In this document: piece after piece, positions 27,104-34,747 of the stretch
How the letters are laid out: the number at the start of each line of letters is the position of its first letter
Position numbering within the stretch: the first letter of the stretch is position 1
Assembly: GCF_000423445.1 (NCBI RefSeq)
Contig: NZ_KE384019.1
Span: 84,885-148,884, forward strand
Direction: 5' to 3'
Source: Acidipropionibacterium thoenii DSM 20276
GTDB lineage: Bacteria > Actinomycetota > Actinomycetes > Propionibacteriales > Propionibacteriaceae
DNA length: 64,000 bases
Position numbers and translations under genes: made by a program
The notes under the pieces: model-generated
What the model saw: the letters and a program-made list of their open reading frames with translations, nothing else
The model's database searches: none
What the model was told of the DNA's origin: nothing

Positions 27104-27958
27104 TCAGTCCAGGGTGGTGAGGATCTCGGCGCCGTCGGCGCGGATCACCATGGTCTGCTCGAACTGGGCGCACCGGGAGCCGTCATTGGTGATGACCGTC
27201 CAACCGTCGTCCCACTGGTGGGAGTGGTAGTCGCCCAGGGTGAGCATCGGCTCGATCGTCAGCGTCATGCCCTCCTCCAGGGTGACGTCGTAGCGGGGCT
27301 CGTCGTAGTGGAAGACGATCAGACCGGAGTGGAAGGCGGTGTGGACGCCGTGGCCGGTGTAGTCGTGGACCACGCCGTAGCCGAACCGCTTGGCGTAGTT
27401 CTCGATGATCCGCCCGATGATGGAGATCGAGCGGCCGGGCCGGACCGCCTTGATGGCCCGGTTCATCGACTCCTGGGTGTGCGTCACCAGGTCGCGGGAG
27501 GCCTGGTCGACATCACCGCACAGGAAGGTGTAGCAGTTGTCGCCGTGGACGCCGTTCTTGTAGGCGGTGACGTCGATCTTGACGATGTCACCGTCCTCCA
27601 GCGGGCGGGCATCGGGGATGCCGTGGCAGATCACCTCGTTGACCGAGGTGCAGATCGACTTGGGGTAGTTGCGGTAGTCCAGGCTCGACGGGTAGGCGCC
27701 GTGGTCACACATGTACTCGTGGGCGATCCTGTCCAGGGCGTCGGTGGTGACGCCGGGGGCCACTGCCTTGCCCGCCTCGTGCATCGCACCGCAGGCGATC
27801 CGGCCGGCCTCCTTCATGGCCTCGATCACCTCGGGGGTCTGCACATGGGAGCCCTGGTAGTCCTCATCGACATCGCCCAGGCCGACATAGGGGGGCCGAG
27901 GGATGGATGCGGGGACGTCGAGACGGGGACTCACGGGGTAGGGCTTGATGGCAGTCAC
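27104..27958 (-). CDS. map: Methionine aminopeptidase, type I with N-terminal extension
   Basis: Removes the initiator methionine from new proteins at the ribosome. The 284-residue M24A enzyme keeps all five metal ligands: DIVKIDVTAY (Asp), HGDNCY (Asp), TGHGVHTAFH (His), TIEPMLT (Glu) and QFEQTMVI (Glu). CHGIPD also contributes to the substrate pocket. About 35 residues precede the catalytic domain and include PRPPYVGLG, a proline-rich linker typical of actinobacterial MetAP1c. It starts with GTG at 27958. Confidence 0.95.
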   Translation of the reverse strand: MTAIKPYPVSPRLDVPASIPRPPYVGLGDVDEDYQGSHVQTPEVIEAMKEAGRIACGAMHEAGKAVAPGVTTDALDRIAHEYMCDHGAYPSSLDYRNYPKSICTSVNEVICHGIPDARPLEDGDIVKIDVTAYKNGVHGDNCYTFLCGDVDQASRDLVTHTQESMNRAIKAVRPGRSISIIGRIIENYAKRFGYGVVHDYTGHGVHTAFHSGLIVFHYDEPRYDVTLEEGMTLTIEPMLTLGDYHSHQWDDGWTVITNDGSRCAQFEQTMVIRADGAEILTTLD

Positions 27959-28030
27959 GTCTGCCTAGTGTACGAGGCCGTCGATCGGGGCGTGTACTAC
28001 TCTGCAACCGTCTCTTGGAAGGCGACCGAC

Positions 28031-28213
28031 ATGCGTTCGTGGAGAACCTACACTGCAGGTATTGTTCTTTTCTTGACTGTCACTTTCTTGGCCCCTCCCA
28101 GTCAAGGGCCTGAAAACTCCTTCTGCAACCTATTTCCTAGCTTTCCCTCTTGTCGTCTGAGCTCCAATCTCTCAGTGTTGCAAGGCGAATCATTCCGAGC
28201 TCGGCTGCCTTGA
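28031..28213 (+). CDS. Possible small secreted peptide
   Basis: A 60-codon ORF with a good ribosome site (GGAAGG, 8 bases before the ATG). The product begins MRSWRTYTAGIVLFLTVTFL, a basic end plus hydrophobic core like a signal peptide, then LAPPSQGPENSFCNLFPSFPSC. The tail overlaps the 3' end of the response regulator on the other strand by 77 bases, which weakens the case. No family recognised. If real it could be a signal or antimicrobial peptide sensed by the adjacent kinase, but nothing shows this. Confidence 0.3.
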   Translation: MRSWRTYTAGIVLFLTVTFLAPPSQGPENSFCNLFPSFPSCRLSSNLSVLQGESFRARLP

Positions 28214-28802
28214 CAACTACTTCCAGGCGAGATTGTGTCTCGAATTTCTTGAACAGAGCCGACATGTGCTTCTTTATCGCGGAGCTGCTGAGGAATAGGT
28301 TCTCCTCAATCTCCCTGTTGGAGAGGCCGTGACCGAGAAGGGTGAGGACCTGGTGTTCGCGTTCGGTGAGTTCTGGCACGGGGAATAGTCTGTCTTCGGT
28401 CCCGGGTGGTGGCTCGCTCGAGTTGGTGATCCGTCGACCCAAGTTCTGAATAGTTGAGACTATTGCAGAGGGATTTGCTGTCTTCCGCAAATAGGCGGAT
28501 GCCCCGAGAGCACTGACGGCGATCTCGGCACTGGCACTGGAACTGTTTGTCAGAATCACGATCGATGATGATGGTGAGATGGAATGAAGTTGAGCGGTGG
28601 TGTCATATCCATTGGTCTCACCTATGGCGAGGTCCACAAGATAAACATCTGCGGAATGCTCGGAGGCATATCGAATCGCATGATCTCCGTTTCCGAATGC
28701 GGCGACTGGATGAATTCCTGAGGTTGCGTTCAGTAGTGACATCAATGAGTCGCGGACGATGAAGTCGTCATCGACGATGACTACGGTGATCGGACGAGTC
28801 AT
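28137..28802 (-). CDS. NarL/LuxR-family response regulator
   Basis: A 221-residue two-component regulator. The receiver begins with ITVVIVDDDFIVRDSLMSLL (acidic pocket DDD), with the phospho-acceptor Asp in VYLVDLAIGE and the conserved Lys near SAYLRKTANPS. The C-terminal LuxR helix-turn-helix is LTEREHQVLTLLGHGLSNREIEENLFLSSSAIKKHM. GGAGGTG is 6 bases before the ATG at 28802. Its start overlaps the kinase gene end by 35 bases, so the pair is coupled. Base composition is clearly more AT-rich than the flanks. Likely target: efflux or exporter genes nearby, by analogy with LiaRS/DesKR systems. Confidence 0.9.
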   Translation of the reverse strand: MTRPITVVIVDDDFIVRDSLMSLLNATSGIHPVAAFGNGDHAIRYASEHSADVYLVDLAIGETNGYDTTAQLHSISPSSSIVILTNSSSASAEIAVSALGASAYLRKTANPSAIVSTIQNLGRRITNSSEPPPGTEDRLFPVPELTEREHQVLTLLGHGLSNREIEENLFLSSSAIKKHMSALFKKFETQSRLEVVVKAAELGMIRLATLRDWSSDDKRES

Positions 28803-29958
28803 GGGAATCACCTCCAATCGGTAGGGAGAGCGATGTCAGCCATGTCGTGGGATCAGATGTGCTCCTCATGCTACTGAATCGTCCGTTGAGGATCGCGACT
28901 CGCTCTCGCATGCCAATGAGGCCGTGTCCGCCGACACGTGACTCCTGGCGACCGGTGGCGAGTTGATTCGCAGCGGTGAACGTGACCGAGCGTCGCTCTG
29001 CATTGACGGTGAGGCGCAGCGTGCAGATCCCTGGGGCTCCGTGCTTGGCGATGTTTCGCGCCGCTTCGCGGATCCCAGCCACCAGGCAGCCATGGCACGC
29101 CGGGCTGAGCGCCAAGCCGGTCGCTGAGCCCACTACCACGGGTTGGAATCCATCGCCGCGGAGTGACTCGGCTGCTGAGTCCAGGACTTCTTGGAGGGGG
29201 GAGTGGTTGAGGAAGGCCGAGTCGAGATCGGGATCCGGATCCCGGAGGGCGATCAGGATCTCGTTGAGATCATCGGCGGTGGCGCGAGCGAGATCGCCCA
29301 CCTTCTCGAGGGAGCCTCGGATGTTCGGGTCAGGCTGGGCGGACGCATCGGCGGAGGCCGCAATGAGCGAGATCCGGGACAACGACTGCAAGGCTGTGTC
29401 GTGCAACTGGCGAGCGATGATCTGTTGCTGCTGTTGTCGCTGGGATGCGTACTTGTACTTCAGTGCGCGTTGAAGCTGATGAAAACCGAATGTTGTCAAC
29501 CATGTCAGGGAAAGGATGAATGCCCATCCGAAAGTGGCGAAGACCACTCTCCTGAGTGACTGAGGAGGAACAGCACGGGTCTCTGCGATGCAACTCAGCG
29601 TCAAGTACGCGAGCGTGAGGGAGGCTCCTGATCGCCACCGCCCGAGGGCGCTGCAACTGGCCACCGGAAGCAGGCCCGCGAGGGTGGCGAATGTCGAGTC
29701 AGTACCTGGAAAGAGGAGCAATGCTCCCTGGAAGGCCATGGCCACGCATCCGGCCAGGAGCGGCCAGCGGCCAGAGAAGGCCGCCGCGGTACACAGGGCG
29801 ATCTCCAAGGCGAACGGCGCGACCTCTGCACCGTGCCGAGGAGGCGCTGTCATCAGCACTGCAATGAACAGGATTGCGATCGCGGCTGCGACCGCGGTCA
29901 CGATACTCTCGAAGGTGCGGAGTCTCGCTCGAAGTCGCTTCAGTCCCCCCGCGTTCAC
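28768..29958 (-). CDS. DesK/NarX-type sensor histidine kinase
   Basis: A 396-residue membrane kinase. Five or six hydrophobic segments fill residues about 15-160 with almost no extracytoplasmic domain, then HisKA_3 with the phospho-histidine in IARQLHDTALQSL. A reduced HATPase follows with REAARNIAKHG (N box) and GGHGLIGMRERV (G box). GTG at 29958 is chosen; no ribosome site is seen, but TACTCT ends 6 bases upstream and the transcript may be leaderless. An in-frame ATG at 30105 would add 49 residues. Small intramembrane-sensing kinases of this kind often respond to cell-envelope stress. Confidence 0.85.
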   Translation of the reverse strand: MNAGGLKRLRARLRTFESIVTAVAAAIAILFIAVLMTAPPRHGAEVAPFALEIALCTAAAFSGRWPLLAGCVAMAFQGALLLFPGTDSTFATLAGLLPVASCSALGRWRSGASLTLAYLTLSCIAETRAVPPQSLRRVVFATFGWAFILSLTWLTTFGFHQLQRALKYKYASQRQQQQQIIARQLHDTALQSLSRISLIAASADASAQPDPNIRGSLEKVGDLARATADDLNEILIALRDPDPDLDSAFLNHSPLQEVLDSAAESLRGDGFQPVVVGSATGLALSPACHGCLVAGIREAARNIAKHGAPGICTLRLTVNAERRSVTFTAANQLATGRQESRVGGHGLIGMRERVAILNGRFSSMRSTSDPTTWLTSLSLPIGGDSHDSSDHRSHRR

Positions 29959-30196
29959 AGGTGGAGAGTAGCGCTTGATCAAGTAGAGAGCGCAAGCCGG
30001 TCGGGGAATGGTTGATGATCGAGGCGGTGGGGGGAGGATGTGGTTGTCCGGCTCGTTGGCCGTTCTGGAATCGGTCCGGATGGGAGTTCTGCCGGCGAGC
30101 TGCACAGCCGGTGATTGGGGAGGCAGACGCGGCAGACATCGATCGTCTGATGCCCGTGGCGGCGGACAATCGAGGTGAGTGCGGTCCGGTGGGACT

Positions 30197-30437
30197 TTGT
30201 TCGGAACTACTCGGTGCCGGCCGCTTCACGCTGTGGGCGCGGGTTCGCGCAGGTGCCGACCTGGGGACGGTCATAGTTGTGTTGACCTGCTGGGCTGAAC
30301 AGCGGATGGTCTTCCTGTGCTTGCGTCTCGCAGTCATCAGCGATGTTGCTGGCCTGCTGGTCGACGGCCCTGCTGGACTCTACTCAGCTCGCAGGGTGTC
30401 CCGGATGGATCCGTTCGACGTCCTGCGGCAGAGCTGA
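30197..30437 (+). pseudogene. Remnant of FtsX/MacB-type permease C-terminus
   Basis: GAGRFTLWARVRAGA and LGTVIVVLTCWAEQ ... AGLLVDGPAGLYSARRVSRMDPFDVLRQS match GAGAFTLWAQVRPGA and LGTVIVVATCWAKQ ... ASRIEPVDALRQS of the intact permease at 37865-39133. In this copy the two parts are joined directly, so about 100 residues are deleted between two GA-containing sites, and an indel precedes GAGRF. The similarity continues past the stop into transposase-like debris (30438-30480). It is a decayed paralog, perhaps once controlled by the adjacent two-component system. Confidence 0.8.
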
Positions 30438-31006
30438 TCATAGGCAGGCGTCGTTGTCGGTCATCACCAGGGGGACCGTGAGTCCGAGGCCTTCGTGAAG
30501 GTGGTTCCGTCTCAGACAGCCTTGATGATGCGCCCGCCGACGGTGTCGTCTGCCAAGACGTCTGGTCGTGGGCGTCCTGGAAGATCCACTCGAGCCGAGT
30601 GAAGGCTCCGGCATCTGAGCCGCTCGTCGCCTCGGGTGCGCAGGGTTGTCACCGGGCAGCGACCGACCCGCGCGATCTCCGAGAGAGATCTCGGCTACCG
30701 TGCCACACCACTGTGCGGGACATCCCTGACCCCGGTGGACGGAACTGGCGCCACCTCCTGGCGCTGGCGTTGGGTGGCCGCATGGACAGCATGGGACTCT
30801 TGGGAGGGTACCGATGAAGGTTTTCGGCGGCGTAGCAGATGACGCAATGGCGTGGTCCCGGGGGGTCCGTGATCTCTTGCGGTGATGGCCTCGGTTCCCG
30901 GAGAGCCGGAAGAGGTGTCCAAATGTACCGATCTTGGTCTCGTATCTGTACCGGAGTGAAACGTCGTCGTAAGGTCATCCAAACCCAAGTTTCACGAATT
31001 CAGGGG
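30438..31006. other. Gene-poor stretch with degraded sequence
   Basis: No intact gene is supported. The first 70 bases match the sequence after the intact permease (39131-39200, then 39327 onward), with about 150 bases missing. On the minus strand they read VMTDN, like an IS481-type transposase. CCGAGA-GAGA-TCTCGG (30678-30693) is a small hairpin. The rest holds no recognisable domain. Confidence 0.5.
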
Positions 31007-31771
31007 ATGGTTGAAGTGTTCTCCGCAAGCACCAGTGGATCGCTGCGGATCGACAGACTTGACTTCTCCTACTTCTCGACGCCTGTCCTACGATCCCTCA
31101 GTTGCCAGTTCGGCAGTTCCAGAACGGTGCTGCTCGGTCCGAACGGGGCCGGCAAGTCGACCCTGTTCGGCGTGCTGTCGGGTGCGCTCGCGGCACGCTC
31201 CGGCGCGGTCCTGCTGCCGGGAGCCGACAGCCCGACCTCCCGCCGTGAGCTGCGATCACGAGTCGGAATCATGCCGCAGTCCATCGCGCCAGTGCCGGGC
31301 CTGACCGTCGCCGAGCAGGTGGCCTATGCAGGCTGGCTCGCCGGACTGTCGGCCCGGCGGGCCGCGCGACGCGCGGGGGATGCGCTCGAGCAGGTGGATC
31401 TGGCCGGCAAGGCTGACGCCAAGGCGGGAAGGCTCTCAGGGGGACAGCTGCGTCGGGTAGGGCTGGCCCAGGCGATTGTCGCCGAACCGGAGGTGCTGCT
31501 CCTTGACGAGCCCACCGCCGGCCTCGATCCGGCCCAGCGGCTGCGATTCCGGTCCGTCCTCCGCTCCATTCCCGGAGACCGGGTGACCATCGTCTCCACC
31601 CACCAGATCGACGACATCAGCGAGCTCTACGACGTCGTGGCGGTGATCGAGGCGGGGCAGATGCGATTCACCGGCACCCCCCAAGAGTTCCTCGGGCTCG
31701 CAGGTCCCGGCCCCGGTCAGGCGGAACGAGCCTACTTGAGCCTGCTCCGATCAGAGGAGATCGCGCTGTGA
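31007..31771 (+). CDS. ABC transporter ATP-binding protein
   Basis: A 254-residue ATPase of the ABC-2 exporter type. Walker A is LLGPNGAGKSTLFG, Q-loop RVGIMPQSIAPVPG, signature LSGGQLRRV, Walker B LLLDEPTAGLDP and H-loop STHQIDD. ATG at 31007 is used; a GTG at 31016, 9 bases after GGGG, is an equal alternative, and an upstream frame to 30839 is not supported by similarity. First gene of a three-gene operon: its TGA overlaps the next GTG (GTGA). The partners are membrane proteins, so export of a peptide or drug, or self-protection, is likely. Confidence 0.88.
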   Translation: MVEVFSASTSGSLRIDRLDFSYFSTPVLRSLSCQFGSSRTVLLGPNGAGKSTLFGVLSGALAARSGAVLLPGADSPTSRRELRSRVGIMPQSIAPVPGLTVAEQVAYAGWLAGLSARRAARRAGDALEQVDLAGKADAKAGRLSGGQLRRVGLAQAIVAEPEVLLLDEPTAGLDPAQRLRFRSVLRSIPGDRVTIVSTHQIDDISELYDVVAVIEAGQMRFTGTPQEFLGLAGPGPGQAERAYLSLLRSEEIAL

Positions 31772-33024
31772 GGTGGCTCACCAGAGTGCGCGTCTCCGCC
31801 GGGATGTGGCTGACCCCGCTCGTCGCCCTGCTGGTCGCAGCCAACCTCGGCGGTCAGGAGGGTTCCGGCGAGGGATACCGGCTGGCGGTGGCCACCCGTG
31901 ACTCCTTCGATCTGCTGCTGGCCACCGGTCTCTGTGCGCTTGCCGGGGCGTGGGAAGGCGGAAGGTTGAGGCGGGCGGGAGTTCTCACCTGGCCCCGCAG
32001 GCGATCCGTTCCACGAGTCCTGGCGGCACCCTGGCTGATGTCGGTGGTCTCCGCCACCGCCGTCGCAGTCATCGTCTTCGCCCGGCACCGGGCATTCTCG
32101 GGTGGGGCCTCCATGGCCGTGGTCACCACGACCATCCTGTCGTTGTGGGTGTGGGCATTGGCGGGAATCGCCGCCGGCCTGTGGTCCCCGCCAGTCGTCG
32201 CTCTGCCGGTCTCATTCGCCGTCCCCGTGTTGTGGCTGATCCTGGCCCCGGTCAACTCGGTGCCGTGGTTGCGTCATCTCAACGGAGACTGGGTTGTCTG
32301 CTGCCAGGTCGACCAGACGCTGGCTCCAGCGGCGGTCACCGGGACGCTCACTGTGCTGGCAGGCGTGCTCGTGGCCGCCGGACTCGCAATCTGGGGGCGG
32401 AGCCGGACCATGAGCAGATCGGTCCGGCTGTCGATAGGCCCCGGGGTGGTCGCGGCGCTGGCGCTTGGACTGGTACTCGGTGGTGTGCAGGTCCACCATC
32501 TCGGGTGGGAGCCCGTTGATCCACGCCACGCCGCCGTCGCATGCACGACGGGCGAGCGGGTCACCGTCTGCGTCCTGCCTGAGCATGACGGACAGGCGCG
32601 CCACATCGTCTCGTTGGCGGACGCCGCATTCTCGCGATGGCAGGTGTACGGGGTGCGCACGCCGACCTCCCTCACCGAGGCGACCGGCCTTGAGCCGGGG
32701 AGCCGGGATGCCGCCGCGCTCGTGGCCAACGCCAGATACGACACGGACTTCGACATTCTCAACCAGGTGAGCCAGGCTCTCGCCACGGCCTCCTACCAGG
32801 CCCCCGGCACTCAGGTGCCTGTTGAGGTGATCCAGCGTCAGCAGCGCGCCCAGGCATGGCTGGTGCGCTCCGCCGGCGCCCAGGTCGGAGGCGGGATGGA
32901 CGCTGCACGCTTCGGACTGGACCGGGAGGCCCGGGACTGGGCTACGGCGCTGCTGGTGAAGCCGAGGGCTCAGCAGGGCCGGACTGTCAACGCCGACCTT
33001 GACTACCTGGCTGCCTGCCGATGA
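31768..33024 (+). CDS. ABC-2-like membrane protein with large C-terminal outer domain
   Basis: A 418-residue protein. About six or seven membrane helices fill residues 10-245. The last 170 residues are hydrophilic and begin AACTTGERVTVCVLPEHDGQ, with a likely disulfide pair CTTGERVTVC. Topology suggests the tail lies outside. Similar ABC-linked proteins occur in Streptomyces, but I do not recognise a named function. GTG at 31768 overlaps the ATPase stop, and the stop overlaps the next ATG (ATGA), so all three genes are coupled. It probably forms the permease with the 33021 product. Confidence 0.7.
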   Translation: MRWLTRVRVSAGMWLTPLVALLVAANLGGQEGSGEGYRLAVATRDSFDLLLATGLCALAGAWEGGRLRRAGVLTWPRRRSVPRVLAAPWLMSVVSATAVAVIVFARHRAFSGGASMAVVTTTILSLWVWALAGIAAGLWSPPVVALPVSFAVPVLWLILAPVNSVPWLRHLNGDWVVCCQVDQTLAPAAVTGTLTVLAGVLVAAGLAIWGRSRTMSRSVRLSIGPGVVAALALGLVLGGVQVHHLGWEPVDPRHAAVACTTGERVTVCVLPEHDGQARHIVSLADAAFSRWQVYGVRTPTSLTEATGLEPGSRDAAALVANARYDTDFDILNQVSQALATASYQAPGTQVPVEVIQRQQRAQAWLVRSAGAQVGGGMDAARFGLDREARDWATALLVKPRAQQGRTVNADLDYLAACR

Positions 33025-33614
33025 GGGGGATTCTCGACACAGGGCGGGCCTTCATCTGGTGGGCGAAGTGCCGAGGCGGATTGGCGACTGACGCGCTGAC
33101 CCTCCTGCTGAGTGTTCTCCTGGCGCTGACAGGCGGCGTTCGGGTGCAGGTGCCGTCGATCATCGGTGCGATCGGCGCGGACGAGCCCCTGGGATTCTTC
33201 ATCCCGCTGCCGGTGATCGTCGCCTACGGGATCGGACTGGCCCGGCCCGATCGTCTCACCGAGTCCCGTTCGGCCCGGCCAGTACGGATCTGGGACGTAG
33301 CATTCGGCGTCCTGCTGGTGGTCCTGTTCCTGGCCGCTGCCGTCGCCGGTCCCCGCGATGCGTCGCTGATCTGCGCCCGCAGCACGGCCGCCGGGATCGG
33401 GCTCACTCTTCTCGCCGGACGCTTCTTGGCGGTGGCGGTGATATCGCTGCCTGCGGTGGGCTGGATCCTCATCGGAGTGCTCACCGGCAGAACGAACTAC
33501 GGAGGTGACGCCGCCTGGAACTGGCCCATCCTCGGGCCCTCCTCCGGGATTGGATGGGCCTGGGCTGCCGGACTGCTGGCGGTGGGAGCGGTCGCCCACA
33601 TGACCTCCCGATGA
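33021..33614 (+). CDS. Membrane protein of the ABC operon
   Basis: A 197-residue protein with about five hydrophobic segments (around residues 25-40, 55-75, 90-110, 120-150, 180-195) and no recognised motif. The ATG overlaps the previous stop as ATGA. Its place as last gene after an ATPase and a permease-like protein suggests a second permease subunit or accessory factor. Nothing else can be assigned. Confidence 0.7.
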   Translation: MRGILDTGRAFIWWAKCRGGLATDALTLLLSVLLALTGGVRVQVPSIIGAIGADEPLGFFIPLPVIVAYGIGLARPDRLTESRSARPVRIWDVAFGVLLVVLFLAAAVAGPRDASLICARSTAAGIGLTLLAGRFLAVAVISLPAVGWILIGVLTGRTNYGGDAAWNWPILGPSSGIGWAWAAGLLAVGAVAHMTSR

Positions 33615-33658
33615 CCCAGGTGGTGACGCGCGAGGGGGCGCTCGAAGGCTGGGGGGCC

Positions 33659-33960
33659 GCGCGCTCAGCTGACCTGGATCGACTCTCTGGCGGCGTCCAC
33701 CAGTTTCTGGCGGGCGGAGTCCCCGATGGTCGCGGAGTTGAAGTAGACCCCCATGAAGTCGCTCTGGCCGGTGTCCATCACCACGACGTCGACGACGTCT
33801 CCGCGGACCTGGGGGAGGTTCGGGATGGACACGTAGATCTCGGTGCGTACCCACCAGCCGGTGTGGCCGTTGCGGTCGAACTCCTGCTGGGAGACCACCT
33901 TGGAGCCGGTGTACCCGGAGTAGTACTGCGAACTGGCGAAGCACTCGGTCATCATCCGGG
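33659..33960 (-). pseudogene. Truncated copy of DUF2510-protein C-terminus
   Basis: The minus-strand reading MMTECFASSQYYSGYTGSKV ... ARESIQVS (96 residues) is nearly identical to the last 96 residues of the intact protein at 39454-40353. DNA similarity begins just before the stop (CCGCGCGCTCA) and ends at about 33965, where the copies diverge abruptly. No ribosome site or N-terminal DUF2510, membrane helix or linker remains, so this is a 3' fragment from a duplication or recombination. Confidence 0.85.
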
Positions 33961-34080
33961 CCGCGGCGAGGCCAAGGTCAGCATCGCGATGAAGAGCGCC
34001 GAGACGGCTGCCGCCAGGGGAAGTTCACATGAAGGGCGTAGACCTCCGTTGGCTGTGTGTATGTGCATCGTGAGTGGTCG
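33961..34080 (-). pseudogene. Possible histidine-kinase N-terminal remnant
   Basis: Minus-strand codons read LAAAVSALFIAMLTLASPRPG, which aligns with VAAAIAILFIAVLMTAPPRHG near the N-terminus of the kinase at 28768-29958 (12 of 21 identical by eye). The match stops where the DUF2510 fragment begins. It may be the stub of a second kinase, but the stretch is short and hydrophobic, so chance similarity is possible. The 260 bases after it, up to the secreted-protein promoter, hold no gene I can support. Confidence 0.35.
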
Positions 34081-34276
34081 CCCGAGATGGGGCTTGGGTG
34101 GCCGAAAGGACACCCCTGATGGGAATCTGTCGATCACCCTGACAGCGCGAGAAGGCGCCGAAGGCGTTGTGATGCACCTACGGCACCGTGGGCGGGGAGG
34201 ATCTCGGCAGCTGTTTCACGATTTCTGGTGGACGACCGGGATAGGGGCCCAAAAGGACCGTTTTCGCCCAGAGTGC

Positions 34277-34328
34277 TCGACAGTTATCGTCACATCCCAT
34301 ACTGTGGTTCTCGTCGACCAACGACGAG
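34277..34328 (+). promoter_or_regulatory. Candidate promoter and leader hairpin of the crystallin-like gene
   Basis: TCGACA (34277-34282) and CATACT (34298-34303) form a weak promoter with a 15-base spacer. CTCGTCG (34310-34316) and CGACGAG (34322-34328) form a perfect 7-bp hairpin with loop ACCAA, near the expected transcript start and just before the AAGGGG ribosome site. It may stabilise the RNA or bind a regulator. Confidence 0.4.
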
Positions 34329-34342
34329 GATAAGGGGCAACC

Positions 34343-34747
34343 ATGAAAAAGAGAATCGCGGCGATTGCGATGGCCGGTGTCACACGGGTGTCCGTCATTG
34401 CTACGTCGCCCGGAGCGAACGCCGTATCGAATGCGAGCTGGTCCTCTGGCAAGGTTACTAGGGCTGTGTTGTGGGAGAACTACAACGGGGGTCACAAGCT
34501 CACCGTTCTGGGGACAGGAAATTGTACAGCATCAACGAGCGATGCTGACACCGTCATGTCTTGGATGGGGGACCGCGGCTGGAACGATGTCGTGAGTGGC
34601 GCTCAGGACTTTGCAGGTTGCGACGTCGATCTCTTCACGAACTTGGGATACGGTGGTGTTTCCACCGGATATGTGAACTACGGGCAGAACATCGGGTATG
34701 TCGGAGCCTCTCTGAATGACCGGGCCAGCTCGTTCAAGATCTCATGA
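34343..34747 (+). CDS. Secreted beta/gamma-crystallin-like protein
   Basis: A 134-residue exported protein. A basic signal sequence MKKRIAAIAMAGV ends in GANA, a plausible cleavage site. Unusually an Arg interrupts the hydrophobic core at residue 15. The mature part has Greek-key-like features: VLWENYNGGHKLTVLG, then CDVDLFTNLGYGGVSTGYV and the end LNDRASSFKIS, typical of secreted actinobacterial crystallin-fold proteins such as protease inhibitors or killer-toxin-like proteins. Two cysteines (GNCTAS, AGCDVD) may pair. AAGGGG precedes the ATG. Its stop overlaps the lipoprotein start, so it heads a five-gene operon with an efflux system. Function unproven. Confidence 0.7.
   Translation: MKKRIAAIAMAGVTRVSVIATSPGANAVSNASWSSGKVTRAVLWENYNGGHKLTVLGTGNCTASTSDADTVMSWMGDRGWNDVVSGAQDFAGCDVDLFTNLGYGGVSTGYVNYGQNIGYVGASLNDRASSFKIS

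Noticed and set aside
28072..28106. CTTGACTG/CAGTCAAG inverted repeat as a terminator for the response regulator
   Set aside because: The 19-base loop and lack of T-run make a terminator doubtful. It also lies inside a possible small ORF.
30438..31006. ORFs in the gap before the ABC ATPase
   Set aside because: Short Arg-rich frames without ribosome sites or similarity; the DNA looks like decayed sequence.
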